Assembly: GCF_902374955.1 (NCBI RefSeq)
Contig: NZ_CABKRX010000060.1
Coordinates: 1-30,588 of the forward strand
Direction of reading: 5' to 3'
DNA length: 30,588 bases
Source of the DNA: Bacillus massilioanorexius
GTDB taxonomy: Bacteria > Bacillota > Bacilli > Bacillales > DSM-1321
The translations under genes were made by a program, and so were the position numbers. Shown here piece after piece: positions 6,729 through 13,691 of this stretch; the first letter of the stretch is position 1, and the number at the start of each line of letters is the position of its first letter. The notes beneath the pieces were generated by a model that was given only the letters and a program-made list of their open reading frames with translations, made no database searches and was not told where the DNA came from.

Positions 6729-8519
6729 TTATTGAACGTTGATAGTACCTGTTACATTGTGAACGTTACCGTTGATATCTGTTAGATCTGCAACGTCTGA
6801 TGCCTTAACAGTAATACCTGAAAGGGAAATCAGCTCACTAGTAAGTGTAATCACTAATTTATTTCCACTGATTAGTTCAGAATCTTCAGCAAGAGCAGTT
6901 GTACTTAAACCTTGATATACATCGATGTCTTTACCAGCAGTAGCACCATCTTTAATAGCTTCGCTGAAAGTGATTTCGATTGTTTTTGCTCCAGTAACTT
7001 TAGCAGATACTACTGTAGGACGTACAGTTTCTTTGAAATCACGTGCTTTTACTTCAGTCACCATGACTGCACCAGCACCTGTAGCTACATTTTTAACAGT
7101 GAAGTTGCGTTCTCCATTTGTTGTAATAGCATCATCTTTAAGAGTCAATTCAACTGTTTTAGCATCACCTTTAAAGATCGGTGTTCCAACAAATGCAGAA
7201 GAAACTCCTTCAAGTTCATAGTTAGCGTTGTCTAATGCACTTGCTGCAGAAACCTCACGGTCAAACGTAACAACTACTTTGTTATTTGTTTGAACAACAG
7301 TGGATACGTTTGGTTTTGTAGTATCAGCTGCAGTACCAAGCTTAAATGTTACAGTTTTAGATGCAGCTGGGTTTGTAGCAGTATCTTTTACTGTTGGAAG
7401 AGTTACAGTGTAATCTCCAGTTGTCGTAGGAAGTTTAATTTCTACAGATTTCTTATCGCTTCCAAGAGCAATATTTGCTTTGTCAATTGTTACTGATTTA
7501 GTAATAGAATCAGAACCAACATAAGAGCCAGTTACATCTTTAGTAGTATCTACTGTTATTTCTTCGTTGTAGTTAACTACTAAATATTGATCAGAACCTA
7601 CAGTTTTGATGCTTTGGCTAACAAATACAGGAGCAGTTTTATCTGCAGTGATTTCTACTACTTTAGTAACGGCATCCATAATATTTCCTGCAAGGTCTTT
7701 AACTCCACCGATTTCTAAGCTTTTCACACCAGCAGTTAAATCAGCTGAATTGAAAGTAATAACAGTTTTACCTGCATCAGTAGACGTTGTTAAACCTGTT
7801 GCAGCTGTTCCTCCAACTTTTAATGTAGCAGAAGTTGCGTCTACTTTCTCAGAGAAAGTTACAGCTACTTTACCAATACCAGCTGAAGCTACTGAAGTAA
7901 CAGTTGGTTTTACCGTGTCTGCATCTTTTTTAACAACAGTTGCAGAAACAGGATTTGGAGCTAAAAGGTTACCAGCAAAATCTTTAAGTCCAGTGAAAGT
8001 GAATGTGTAATTTTGATCTTTTGTCATTGTAGCTGGAAGAGCAACTGTGAATGATTTTTTTGTCGTAGATAGAGTAACGTCTCCTGCAACTACTTCTACA
8101 CTAGTTGGACCAGTTACATTCAATGCAGCAACAATTTGTGCAACAGTTGCGTCAATTGGCTCGCTAAAAGTGAATGTAGCATTGCCGTTTGGAAGGTAAG
8201 AAACACCTTCAAATGTCGGGCGAATAGTATCATTTACAGTAATAGTATTTGTTGATTTTTCAAAATCTTGTTTGTCAGCAGATTTAACTTTATCAATAAT
8301 AACATCGTAACGCTTATCTAATTTAGTAGATGAAGTGATTGTTAATGTCTTTCCATCTTCACTAAGTTCTCCAGTTAAAGCACCAGCAGAAACCGAATCA
8401 AGGCTTTTTACGGTAACAACACCAGAAATAAGTGCTCCGCTTGCATCAAAAATAGTAGAAGCGTCAACTGCTTTATTGAATTCAACTTCAACTTGAGCAG
8501 CGTTAATCGCACTTTCACT
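6729..8519 (-). CDS. silent S-layer variable-region cassette 2 (no start codon)
   Basis: An uninterrupted S-layer frame of about 596 residues. The frame is open up to a TGA at 8556-8558, but it contains no in-frame ATG, GTG or TTG until 8123, deep inside the homologous region. It starts with S-E-S-A-I-N-A on a core identical to that of the expressed gene. The product is a chain of Ig-like repeats (for example ITFSEAIKDG, VTFSEKVDA, VVTFDREV) with neither signal peptide nor SLH domains. It ends in DINGNVHNVTG, resembling the ends of the other two S-layer regions. In-frame joining at the core would give a protein of about 902 residues. It is best read as a donor cassette that can only be expressed after recombination behind the SLH segment. 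The TTG at 8123 is not a credible start. Confidence 0.82.
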   Translation of the reverse strand, partial: SESAINAAQVEVEFNKAVDASTIFDASGALISGVVTVKSLDSVSAGALTGELSEDGKTLTITSSTKLDKRYDVIIDKVKSADKQDFEKSTNTITVNDTIRPTFEGVSYLPNGNATFTFSEPIDATVAQIVAALNVTGPTSVEVVAGDVTLSTTKKSFTVALPATMTKDQNYTFTFTGLKDFAGNLLAPNPVSATVVKKDADTVKPTVTSVASAGIGKVAVTFSEKVDATSATLKVGGTAATGLTTSTDAGKTVITFNSADLTAGVKSLEIGGVKDLAGNIMDAVTKVVEITADKTAPVFVSQSIKTVGSDQYLVVNYNEEITVDTTKDVTGSYVGSDSITKSVTIDKANIALGSDKKSVEIKLPTTTGDYTVTLPTVKDTATNPAASKTVTFKLGTAADTTKPNVSTVVQTNNKVVVTFDREVSAASALDNANYELEGVSSAFVGTPIFKGDAKTVELTLKDDAITTNGERNFTVKNVATGAGAVMVTEVKARDFKETVRPTVVSAKVTGAKTIEITFSEAIKDGATAGKDIDVYQGLSTTALAEDSELISGNKLVITLTSELISLSGITVKASDVADLTDINGNVHNVTGTINVQ

Positions 8520-8520
8520 T
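8499..8520. repeat. junction core site, copy 2
   Basis: The plus strand carries AGCGTTAATCGCACTT and then, after one variable base, CACTT. The same layout occurs at 15573-15594 in the expressed S-layer gene: 21 of 22 positions match and both are read in the same phase (S-x-S-A-I-N-A). Upstream the sequences diverge completely. Downstream only protein-level similarity remains. Confidence 0.75.
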
Positions 8521-8522
8521 CG

Positions 8523-8603
8523 AACCTGAAATCGATGAATAACGCCAGATCCCTGTCATATCAATGGGTTCAGACGTTTATCTCGAATTCGAACATTCAG
8601 GTT
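8523..8603. repeat. imperfect inverted repeat upstream of cassette 2
   Basis: AACCTGAA (8523-8530) and TTCAGGTT (8596-8603) bracket a region that holds a smaller GATCCC/GGGTTC inverted repeat. It sits directly outside the core site and could help fold or position the recombination site. It also contains a block (CCCT..., starting exactly 40 bp from the core) that is partly conserved at 2141-2157 beside cassette 1. Confidence 0.35.
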
Positions 8604-8647
8604 AACAACTGTTATGCGTAATCATAATCCCCTTTCTGTGGGAACTA

Positions 8648-9484
8648 TCACATCCAATCATCGTACATCTCTTTCCGAGCAATGTCGTACAATCGGGTAT
8701 ATACCTTGGTAGTTTGTATATTATGATGCCCTAATAGCACTTGAATATATTCCAGTGGCATCCCTTTTTGAGCTAGGTGTGCTGCAAAGGTGTGACGTAA
8801 TATGTGGTTTGTCACCTTAAATCCCAATTGTTTAGAAATAGTTCTAAACATAAGCTTATTGGTGGAAATTCTAAATGATTGGATACCCTTGGCATCCGAA
8901 AAGACATAGGGAAGATTATCCGTCCTCTTATTCAGGTACACTTCTAAATATTCGGCACACTCCGGCGTAAAAAATACGTTGCGCCCTTTTTTGCCTTTCC
9001 CACTAGGAATTAAAATGGACCTTTCCGACCAATTGATATCTTCTTTTTTCATGGCAGCCAATTCGCTGATTCTAACTCCAGTCGTATAAAGTACTTCAAT
9101 CAAGGCACGCTCCCGAAGTCCTCTTTCCACGTGCTTCCGAAGCTGTGTGAGTTGTTCCCATTTTAAATAACACGGAACAGTCTCATCTCTACGTGGAAAT
9201 GGCAGTTCCTCAGCCGGATTAAGCAGGATGAGTTCTTCTTCCTTACAATAATTAAAGAAGGTTTTCAATCCGGACAGCCTTACCTGAACCGTGGCAGGTC
9301 TATATCCGTTTTCAACCAGGTGACTTAACCAGTTCCGGATATCGCGTTTGGTGATCCCATCAAACGGCTTTTTCGTAAAAATGAACAATTGTTTGACTGA
9401 ACGCTGGTAGTCTTCTAGCGTTGATTTGGCTAATCGGTATTGTAAATCGGTAGTAAATTGTTTAAGACATTCTTCTGAATTCAT
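8648..9484 (-). CDS. tyrosine recombinase, position 4 of quartet 2 (class D)
   Basis: A tyrosine recombinase of 278 residues from the ATG at 9484. That start aligns with the class D paralogue at 2239-3078 and has AAGGAGAGG directly before it; an alternative ATG at 9496 adds four residues. In the 282-residue numbering the catalytic set is Arg142 (TTGVRISEL), the Lys of GKGKK (about 167-170), His231 and Arg234 (HILRHTF), His257 (LLGHHN) and Tyr266 (VYTRL). The tail MYDDW is of the B/D type. Its stop lies about 130 bp upstream of the start of silent cassette 2, the same arrangement as in quartet 1. Confidence 0.9.
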   Translation of the reverse strand: MNSEECLKQFTTDLQYRLAKSTLEDYQRSVKQLFIFTKKPFDGITKRDIRNWLSHLVENGYRPATVQVRLSGLKTFFNYCKEEELILLNPAEELPFPRRDETVPCYLKWEQLTQLRKHVERGLRERALIEVLYTTGVRISELAAMKKEDINWSERSILIPSGKGKKGRNVFFTPECAEYLEVYLNKRTDNLPYVFSDAKGIQSFRISTNKLMFRTISKQLGFKVTNHILRHTFAAHLAQKGMPLEYIQVLLGHHNIQTTKVYTRLYDIARKEMYDDWM

Positions 9485-9498
9485 CCTCTCCTTCATCC

Positions 9499-11034
9499 TT
9501 ATCCCATATACTTTCGGTACATGCCAACAATATCCTGCTTTGGAAGACGTGCGTATATTTGCGTAGTTTGAAGGTTGACATGTCCCATTTCATCCCCTAT
9601 AAAGACGAGATCCGCACCTTTTGCCAATAATTCGGTTGCAAATGTATGTCGGAGTCGGTGCGGATGAAGTGATGTCGAAAGTCTTGCCGCTTTCCCAATT
9701 TCCCTAAGAAAATTTTGAATATTACGACCCTCGGTTCTTGTTCCCCATTTTGTAATAAAAAAGGCAGGATTATCATCTTTCCGGTGTTCTAGGTAACGCT
9801 CTAAGAGCAAGGCACATTTCTCCGAAAAATGGACCAACCGAATTTTTTTCCCTTTTCCAACTACTCGTGCCGTTCGATTTTCTAGATCGACATCGTCCCG
9901 GTTGAGCCGCTGCACCTCTCCCAAGCGGCAGCCAGTGGTAAGTAAAAACTCCAAAATTGCCCGGTTCCGTAGAGGCTCTTTTTCGCATTGTTGTCGGATT
10001 TTTGCAATCTCTTCTTTATCCAAATATTTTGGAATTGGTTGAGGCAGACGGGGATACCACCGCTTTTTTATGACGGACTTTTCCAAGTAACCTTCTTCCA
10101 CACAAAAATTGAAAAAGGAACTTAGAATACTTAAATTGCTATAGAGGGTGCTTTCTTTCCATACTTTTTGATATTGGTTGAGCCATTCTCGAACGTCATC
10201 GTATGTGAGTTGTGAAAATGGAGCCTTTCTCTCCCTAAAAAAGCGTTGTAAAGCTTCTTGATAGGTGATAATAGTTCGCTCGCTGTAATTACTCACTTTC
10301 ATGCTTAATAAAAACTCATTTATTACTTTTAGATTCTCTGAGTTGGGTAATGGTAGTTCTACATTCCAGTACTTTCCTTTGTTTTTTCTTCTTTTCGTTG
10401 TAATAGGTTGTTTTTCCATATAACCTGCTTCCACACAATATTTTAAAAAGGAACGTAGGCTACATAAACGGGTACGGATAGTTCCTTTCTCCCAGACCTC
10501 TTCTTGTTTCGATATCCATTCCTGGATGTCTTCTGATGTAAGGGATGAATATGACTCCTTCCTTTCCTTAAAAAAGTGCTGTAAAACTTTCCGGTTATTG
10601 ACAATCGTAGACTTTCTTCTGTTCCCTTTTTTTAAGCTGAACAAAAACTCATTTATTACTTTCTGATTTTCCGCATTGGGTAATATCCCCTTTAGCTCCG
10701 TTATGACTCCTTTTCGACTTTTGACAGGTGATGTGTCCATATATCCCCCTTCCACACAAAAGTTATAAAAAACATGGAGAATTCTTATACGATGACACAT
10801 GGAGTCTTCTTTCCAGAACTTTTGATGTTGGGTAATCCATTCCTGAATGTCTTCCGATGTTAGGGACGAAAACGGCTCCTCCCTCTCCTTAAAAAAATGT
10901 TGCAAAATGACCCGGTAATTTCTAATCGTCTTCTTGCTTCTATTCTCATCTTTCTTTTTTAATAAAAACTCATGAATTACTTTCTGATTCTCTGAGTTGG
11001 GTAATAATATTCTTAGCTCACAGTAATTTATCAT
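9499..11034 (-). CDS. tyrosine recombinase with three tandem N-terminal DNA-binding domains, position 3 of quartet 2 (class C)
   Basis: 511 residues, against about 295 for its counterpart. I place the start at the ATG at 11034: it has GGAGGG about 10 nt upstream and aligns with the start of the 3088-3975 gene; a further upstream start would overlap gene B. Three SAM-like core-binding domains follow each other at about residues 1-110, 113-222 and 222-330. Each opens with an LPNxENxKVI(H/N)EFL signature, at 11, 118 and 229. Then comes one catalytic domain with Arg370, the Lys of GKGKK (about 393-396), His459 and Arg462 (HPHRLRHTF), His485 and Tyr494. The tail is YMG. Similar DNA at 10325-10365, 10650-10690 and 10970-11010 suggests internal duplication. 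The extra domains could bind additional DNA half-sites. I know of no family member with this layout but cannot search. Confidence 0.9.
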   Translation of the reverse strand: MINYCELRILLPNSENQKVIHEFLLKKKDENRSKKTIRNYRVILQHFFKEREEPFSSLTSEDIQEWITQHQKFWKEDSMCHRIRILHVFYNFCVEGGYMDTSPVKSRKGVITELKGILPNAENQKVINEFLFSLKKGNRRKSTIVNNRKVLQHFFKERKESYSSLTSEDIQEWISKQEEVWEKGTIRTRLCSLRSFLKYCVEAGYMEKQPITTKRRKNKGKYWNVELPLPNSENLKVINEFLLSMKVSNYSERTIITYQEALQRFFRERKAPFSQLTYDDVREWLNQYQKVWKESTLYSNLSILSSFFNFCVEEGYLEKSVIKKRWYPRLPQPIPKYLDKEEIAKIRQQCEKEPLRNRAILEFLLTTGCRLGEVQRLNRDDVDLENRTARVVGKGKKIRLVHFSEKCALLLERYLEHRKDDNPAFFITKWGTRTEGRNIQNFLREIGKAARLSTSLHPHRLRHTFATELLAKGADLVFIGDEMGHVNLQTTQIYARLPKQDIVGMYRKYMG

Positions 11035-11050
11035 TTTTCTTTTCCCTCCA

Positions 11051-11884
11051 CTACAATTGATAACGGTCATATTGCCTTTTCCTAGCACGATTCATAAGAC
11101 GTGTGTATATACGCGTGCTATTGATATTTGCATGACCTAAAAGTTCTTGAATATAGCTATAGTCCATCCCTTTTTCTGCTAAATGAGCAGCAAACGTATG
11201 TCGCATGGTATGCGGGGTCACTCTAAATCCTAAGGTCTTTGTGTATTGTCGAAATAACAGTTCTATTAAAGAACGACTTATTGGTCCTCCTCTTTGATTT
11301 GAAAAGAGGTACTTGCTATGCACATCTCTTTCGGCCAAATACATTTTCAGGCGCTCCATACAATCAAAAGTAAATAAAACAAAGCGTTCTTTGGTCCCTT
11401 TTCCTTTTCGAATCCAAATTTGTCGACTGTCCCATTTCACATCTTCCTGCTTGATATTTAACAATTCACTAATTCGTACACCCGTCGCATATAACGTTTC
11501 CACAATAGCTCGATCTCTTGAATTCTCCTTTGTTAACTCCTGAAGTTGAGCTAGTTGTCTTTTATCTAAATAGTAGGGAAGCGAATCCTCTTTCTGAGGG
11601 GTACGTACCTTAAGTGTCGGATTTTTCTTCAGTTTGTTTTCTTCCATCAAATACTGGTAAAATGATTTCAGCGCTGACAATTTCAATTGAATACTGCGAG
11701 GTTTTAAACCGTTCTCAGCCATCATTGCCAACCAGTCTCGGATGTCTTTTGCCTTCACTTCATTGACATTCTTTTGACAAAATAAGAAGAATTGGGAGAG
11801 CGCAATCTTATACGCACGACTCGTCTCTGGACTAAAGCGAGCCTGTTGATCATTAAAAAAAGATTGCTGTACTTCGAGATTCAT
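11051..11884 (-). CDS. tyrosine recombinase, position 2 of quartet 2 (class B)
   Basis: A 277-residue recombinase from the ATG at 11884. The preceding GGGGTGA ribosome site is made by the final codons of gene A, exactly as in quartet 1. A GTG at 11893 would add three residues. The N-terminal core-binding domain covers about 1-90. The catalytic set is visible in TGVRISEL, RKGKGTKERF, HTMRHTF (His, Arg), LLGHAN (His) and IYTRL (Tyr nucleophile). The tail is QYDRY. Much of the sequence (for example LKPRSIxLKLSALKSFY) is shared with the 3993-4829 gene, so these are recent duplicates by position. Confidence 0.91.
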   Translation of the reverse strand: MNLEVQQSFFNDQQARFSPETSRAYKIALSQFFLFCQKNVNEVKAKDIRDWLAMMAENGLKPRSIQLKLSALKSFYQYLMEENKLKKNPTLKVRTPQKEDSLPYYLDKRQLAQLQELTKENSRDRAIVETLYATGVRISELLNIKQEDVKWDSRQIWIRKGKGTKERFVLFTFDCMERLKMYLAERDVHSKYLFSNQRGGPISRSLIELLFRQYTKTLGFRVTPHTMRHTFAAHLAEKGMDYSYIQELLGHANINSTRIYTRLMNRARKRQYDRYQL

Positions 11885-11889
11885 AGATT

Positions 11890-12783
11890 TCACCCCATAA
11901 TATTTTGATATTTTAATTTCATATCTTCTGTTGGTATTCGAGCATAAACCCGTGTGGTATTCAAATCTGAGTGACCCATCTCATCCGCAATAAACTGAAT
12001 ATCTGCACCCCTTGCTAACATCGTAGTGGCAAATGTATGCCTACAACAATGAGGATGGAATGTTTGTTTTAGACCTGCCTTGTTTCCTATTTTTTTCAAC
12101 ACTTGTTGAATTCCACCTATTAAAAGTCGTTGGCCAAATTTGTTCAAAAATAAAGGTTCTTCTGTTTTATTGGAACGGGTTCGTAGATACTCTTTCAACA
12201 ATAATGCAGATTCTTCTGAAAAATGAACGTATCTTATTTTTTTCCCTTTTCCTACTACTTCAGCTGTTCGTTTTTCAAGATTAACATCTTGTATGTTTAA
12301 ATTTGAAACTTCTGAAACTCTACAGCCTGATGAAAACAGAAATGATATCAGGGCCCGATCCCTAATTGGAGATTGTTCAGCAGTACGCTTCACCTTTGCA
12401 TATTCATACTCATCCAGATATTTAGGCAATGAGCTTGTTATTTTGGGTCTCCATCGTTTTTTCATCAATGTATTTTCCATGTATTCTTCATCTAGACAAA
12501 ATGTAAAAAAGGAGGAAAGTGTGGCCAATACGAGATCTACTGTTTTCGGTTTTTTACCTATTGAAAATTCATCTAACCATTGCCGGATATCTTTAGAGGT
12601 CAAATCCTCTAAAGGAATCGTACACTCCCTTAAAAACCTTTCCAATAACCGTCGATATTTGGTAATAGTTGCTACCGCTTTATTTTCCAGTTTTAAACTT
12701 TGTAAGAACTCATTTAGAATAAATCTTGTTTCTGAAGGAACACATTCATTTGTTGATTCTCAATATTTTTTTAACGTTTCCAT
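11890..12783 (-). pseudogene. tyrosine recombinase, position 1 of quartet 2 (class A), interrupted by TGA at codon 8
   Basis: From the ATG at 12783 (AGGAGG at a good distance) the reading frame is 297 codons, the exact length of the class A gene at 4834-5727. Codon 8 (12760-12762) is TGA where the paralogue has TGG (Trp8 in the conserved YW pair). The rest is intact: core-binding domain, CRVSEV (Arg), GKGKK (Lys), HPHCCRHTF (His, Arg), EMGHSD (His), VYARI (Tyr), tail IMG. Without read-through, translation could restart only at a TTG at 12645, losing about half of the DNA-binding domain. Possible explanations are a recent nonsense mutation, a sequencing error, or low-level UGA read-through that limits recombinase dose. 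Downstream genes have their own ribosome sites, although gene B is coupled to this one. Confidence 0.8.
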
Positions 12784-12903
12784 CTCTTCACCTCCTATTT
12801 TGAAGATATATTTTTTAATAGTTATTTAGTATCAGTATCAACCTTTCCTATTTTTTTATACCTAGAATTTAATAATCTCTTAAGTTTAATAAAAAAGTGT
12901 TAC

Positions 12904-12915
12904 CGAATATATTCG
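12904..12915. promoter_or_regulatory. 12-bp palindrome upstream of quartet 2
   Basis: CGAATATATTCG, a perfect palindrome about 120 bp upstream of the first recombinase of quartet 2. A possible operator; it is not the Bacillus LexA box (CGAAC-N4-GTTCG). I could not place a convincing promoter here. Confidence 0.3.
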
Positions 12916-13112
12916 TACAAACTATTATAATTTTTCTGCTAGATAACGGAACCAATCCATTCGTCATTTCCCAATATTTCTTCTCAGTATTCACCATTGT
13001 ACTTTCCTAGGCTAATTGCACACCAATAGTGAATAGCATTATTAACAATACTAGCGTTCATTAAACAGATTATTCAAAATAACGAAATTAAAATATCTTT
13101 AATAAGAATAGG

Positions 13113-13190
13113 AAAAGCCCTATGGATATTTCCATAGAGCCTTCCTTCTAGTCTACTAAACTTCGATAGTTTTTCGGGTAGTGACAGCCA
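13113..13190 (-). repeat. hairpin plus TGACAG repeat, copy a
   Basis: On the minus strand this reads CTGTCAC, about 40 nt, then a hairpin (GCTCTATGGA and TCCATAGGGC) and TTTTCC. It is clearly homologous to 13443-13520 across about 80 bp (shared GTCTACTA, CTTCGA, TTCGGGT and TGACAG). The hairpins can terminate minus-strand transcription leaving the S-layer gene. Confidence 0.6.
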
Positions 13191-13217
13191 ACAAACTCTA
13201 TACACGGCTTATACAGT

Positions 13218-13292
13218 AAAAAAAGCCCTGCCGAGATTTCTCCCAACAGCGCCTTTCAGCATAAACTTACATACTTAGAGGGTGACAGGCAC
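13218..13292 (-). repeat. hairpin plus TGACAGGCAC repeat, copy b
   Basis: Same layout as copy a but more diverged: GTGCCTGTCACC on the minus strand, about 30 nt, a GC-rich hairpin (GCGCTGTT... with GGCAGGGC) and seven T. Probably also a functional terminator for leftward transcription. Confidence 0.5.
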
Positions 13293-13442
13293 AAATCCCT
13301 AATTTTGTACTACCAATATCATCTGTTCGAGTTAATGTAATAGGTGATTCTAATTAAATGAGCTAACTATCCTGTTATTCATGATTATCTCATTTTTTCA
13401 TAAAAGATTATTTCAGTATTTATTGAACTTCATTAAAAGAAG

Positions 13443-13520
13443 AAAAGCCCTACAGAGATATTCTCCATAGAGTCTATATTATTGTCTACTATTCTTCGAC
13501 AATATTCGGGTGATGACAGG
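13443..13520 (-). repeat. hairpin plus TGACAGGCAC repeat, copy c
   Basis: Homologous to copy a. The minus strand carries GTGCCTGTCA, then a hairpin from CTATGGAGA and TCTCTGTAG, then GGCTTTTC. Stacked copies after the S-layer stop would isolate recombinase quartet 2 from the very strong S-layer transcript. The whole gap 12784-13691 shows no gene. Confidence 0.6.
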
Positions 13521-13538
13521 CACCTTTCCCAATTAACA

Positions 13539-13586
13539 TAAAAAAAAGAGTTGAAAAGGATAATTTCTAAACCCTTTTCAACTCTC
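13539..13586 (-). terminator. terminator of the expressed S-layer gene
   Basis: GAGTTGAAAAGG and CCTTTTCAACTC form a perfect 12-bp stem around a 13-nt loop. On the minus strand it is followed by at least eight T. It lies about 105 bp past the S-layer stop. This is the strongest terminator in the locus. Confidence 0.85.
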
Positions 13587-13665
13587 TTGTTCTACTTTTA
13601 TTTGGACAAGTGTTCTATTTTGCAAGATTTTTGTTCACTCTTTTAAAATTAAGGCGAACAAGGAG

Positions 13666-13681
13666 CCTACCCTGAGGTAGG
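13666..13681 (-). terminator. small hairpin just after the S-layer stop
   Basis: CCTACC and GGTAGG with a 4-nt loop, about 10 bp past the stop codon, without a T-run. More likely an mRNA 3' stability element than a terminator. Confidence 0.35.
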
Positions 13682-13691
13682 TGTCCTTAAA

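Larger units (their letters stand above)
2106..8514 (-). other. repeat module 1: cassette 2 with recombinase quartet 1 (core to core)
   Basis: From one core site to the next this 6.4-kb stretch holds silent cassette 2, its hairpin, the dif-like sites and the four recombinase genes. The neighbouring unit 8515-15588 (7.1 kb) has the same order. As an excised circle each unit would carry a cassette, one core site and a complete recombinase set. Unit boundaries are inferred from the shared core, not demonstrated. Confidence 0.5.

Noticed and set aside
172..8519. Silent S-layer regions as ordinary decaying pseudogenes
   Set aside because: Both frames are free of stops and frameshifts over about 600 codons, and their homology starts at the same core motif. 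Decay would give scattered lesions and irregular ends.
9773..9988. Short frame inside the class C recombinase of quartet 2
   Set aside because: It overlaps the catalytic domain of the real gene in another frame and has no start signals.
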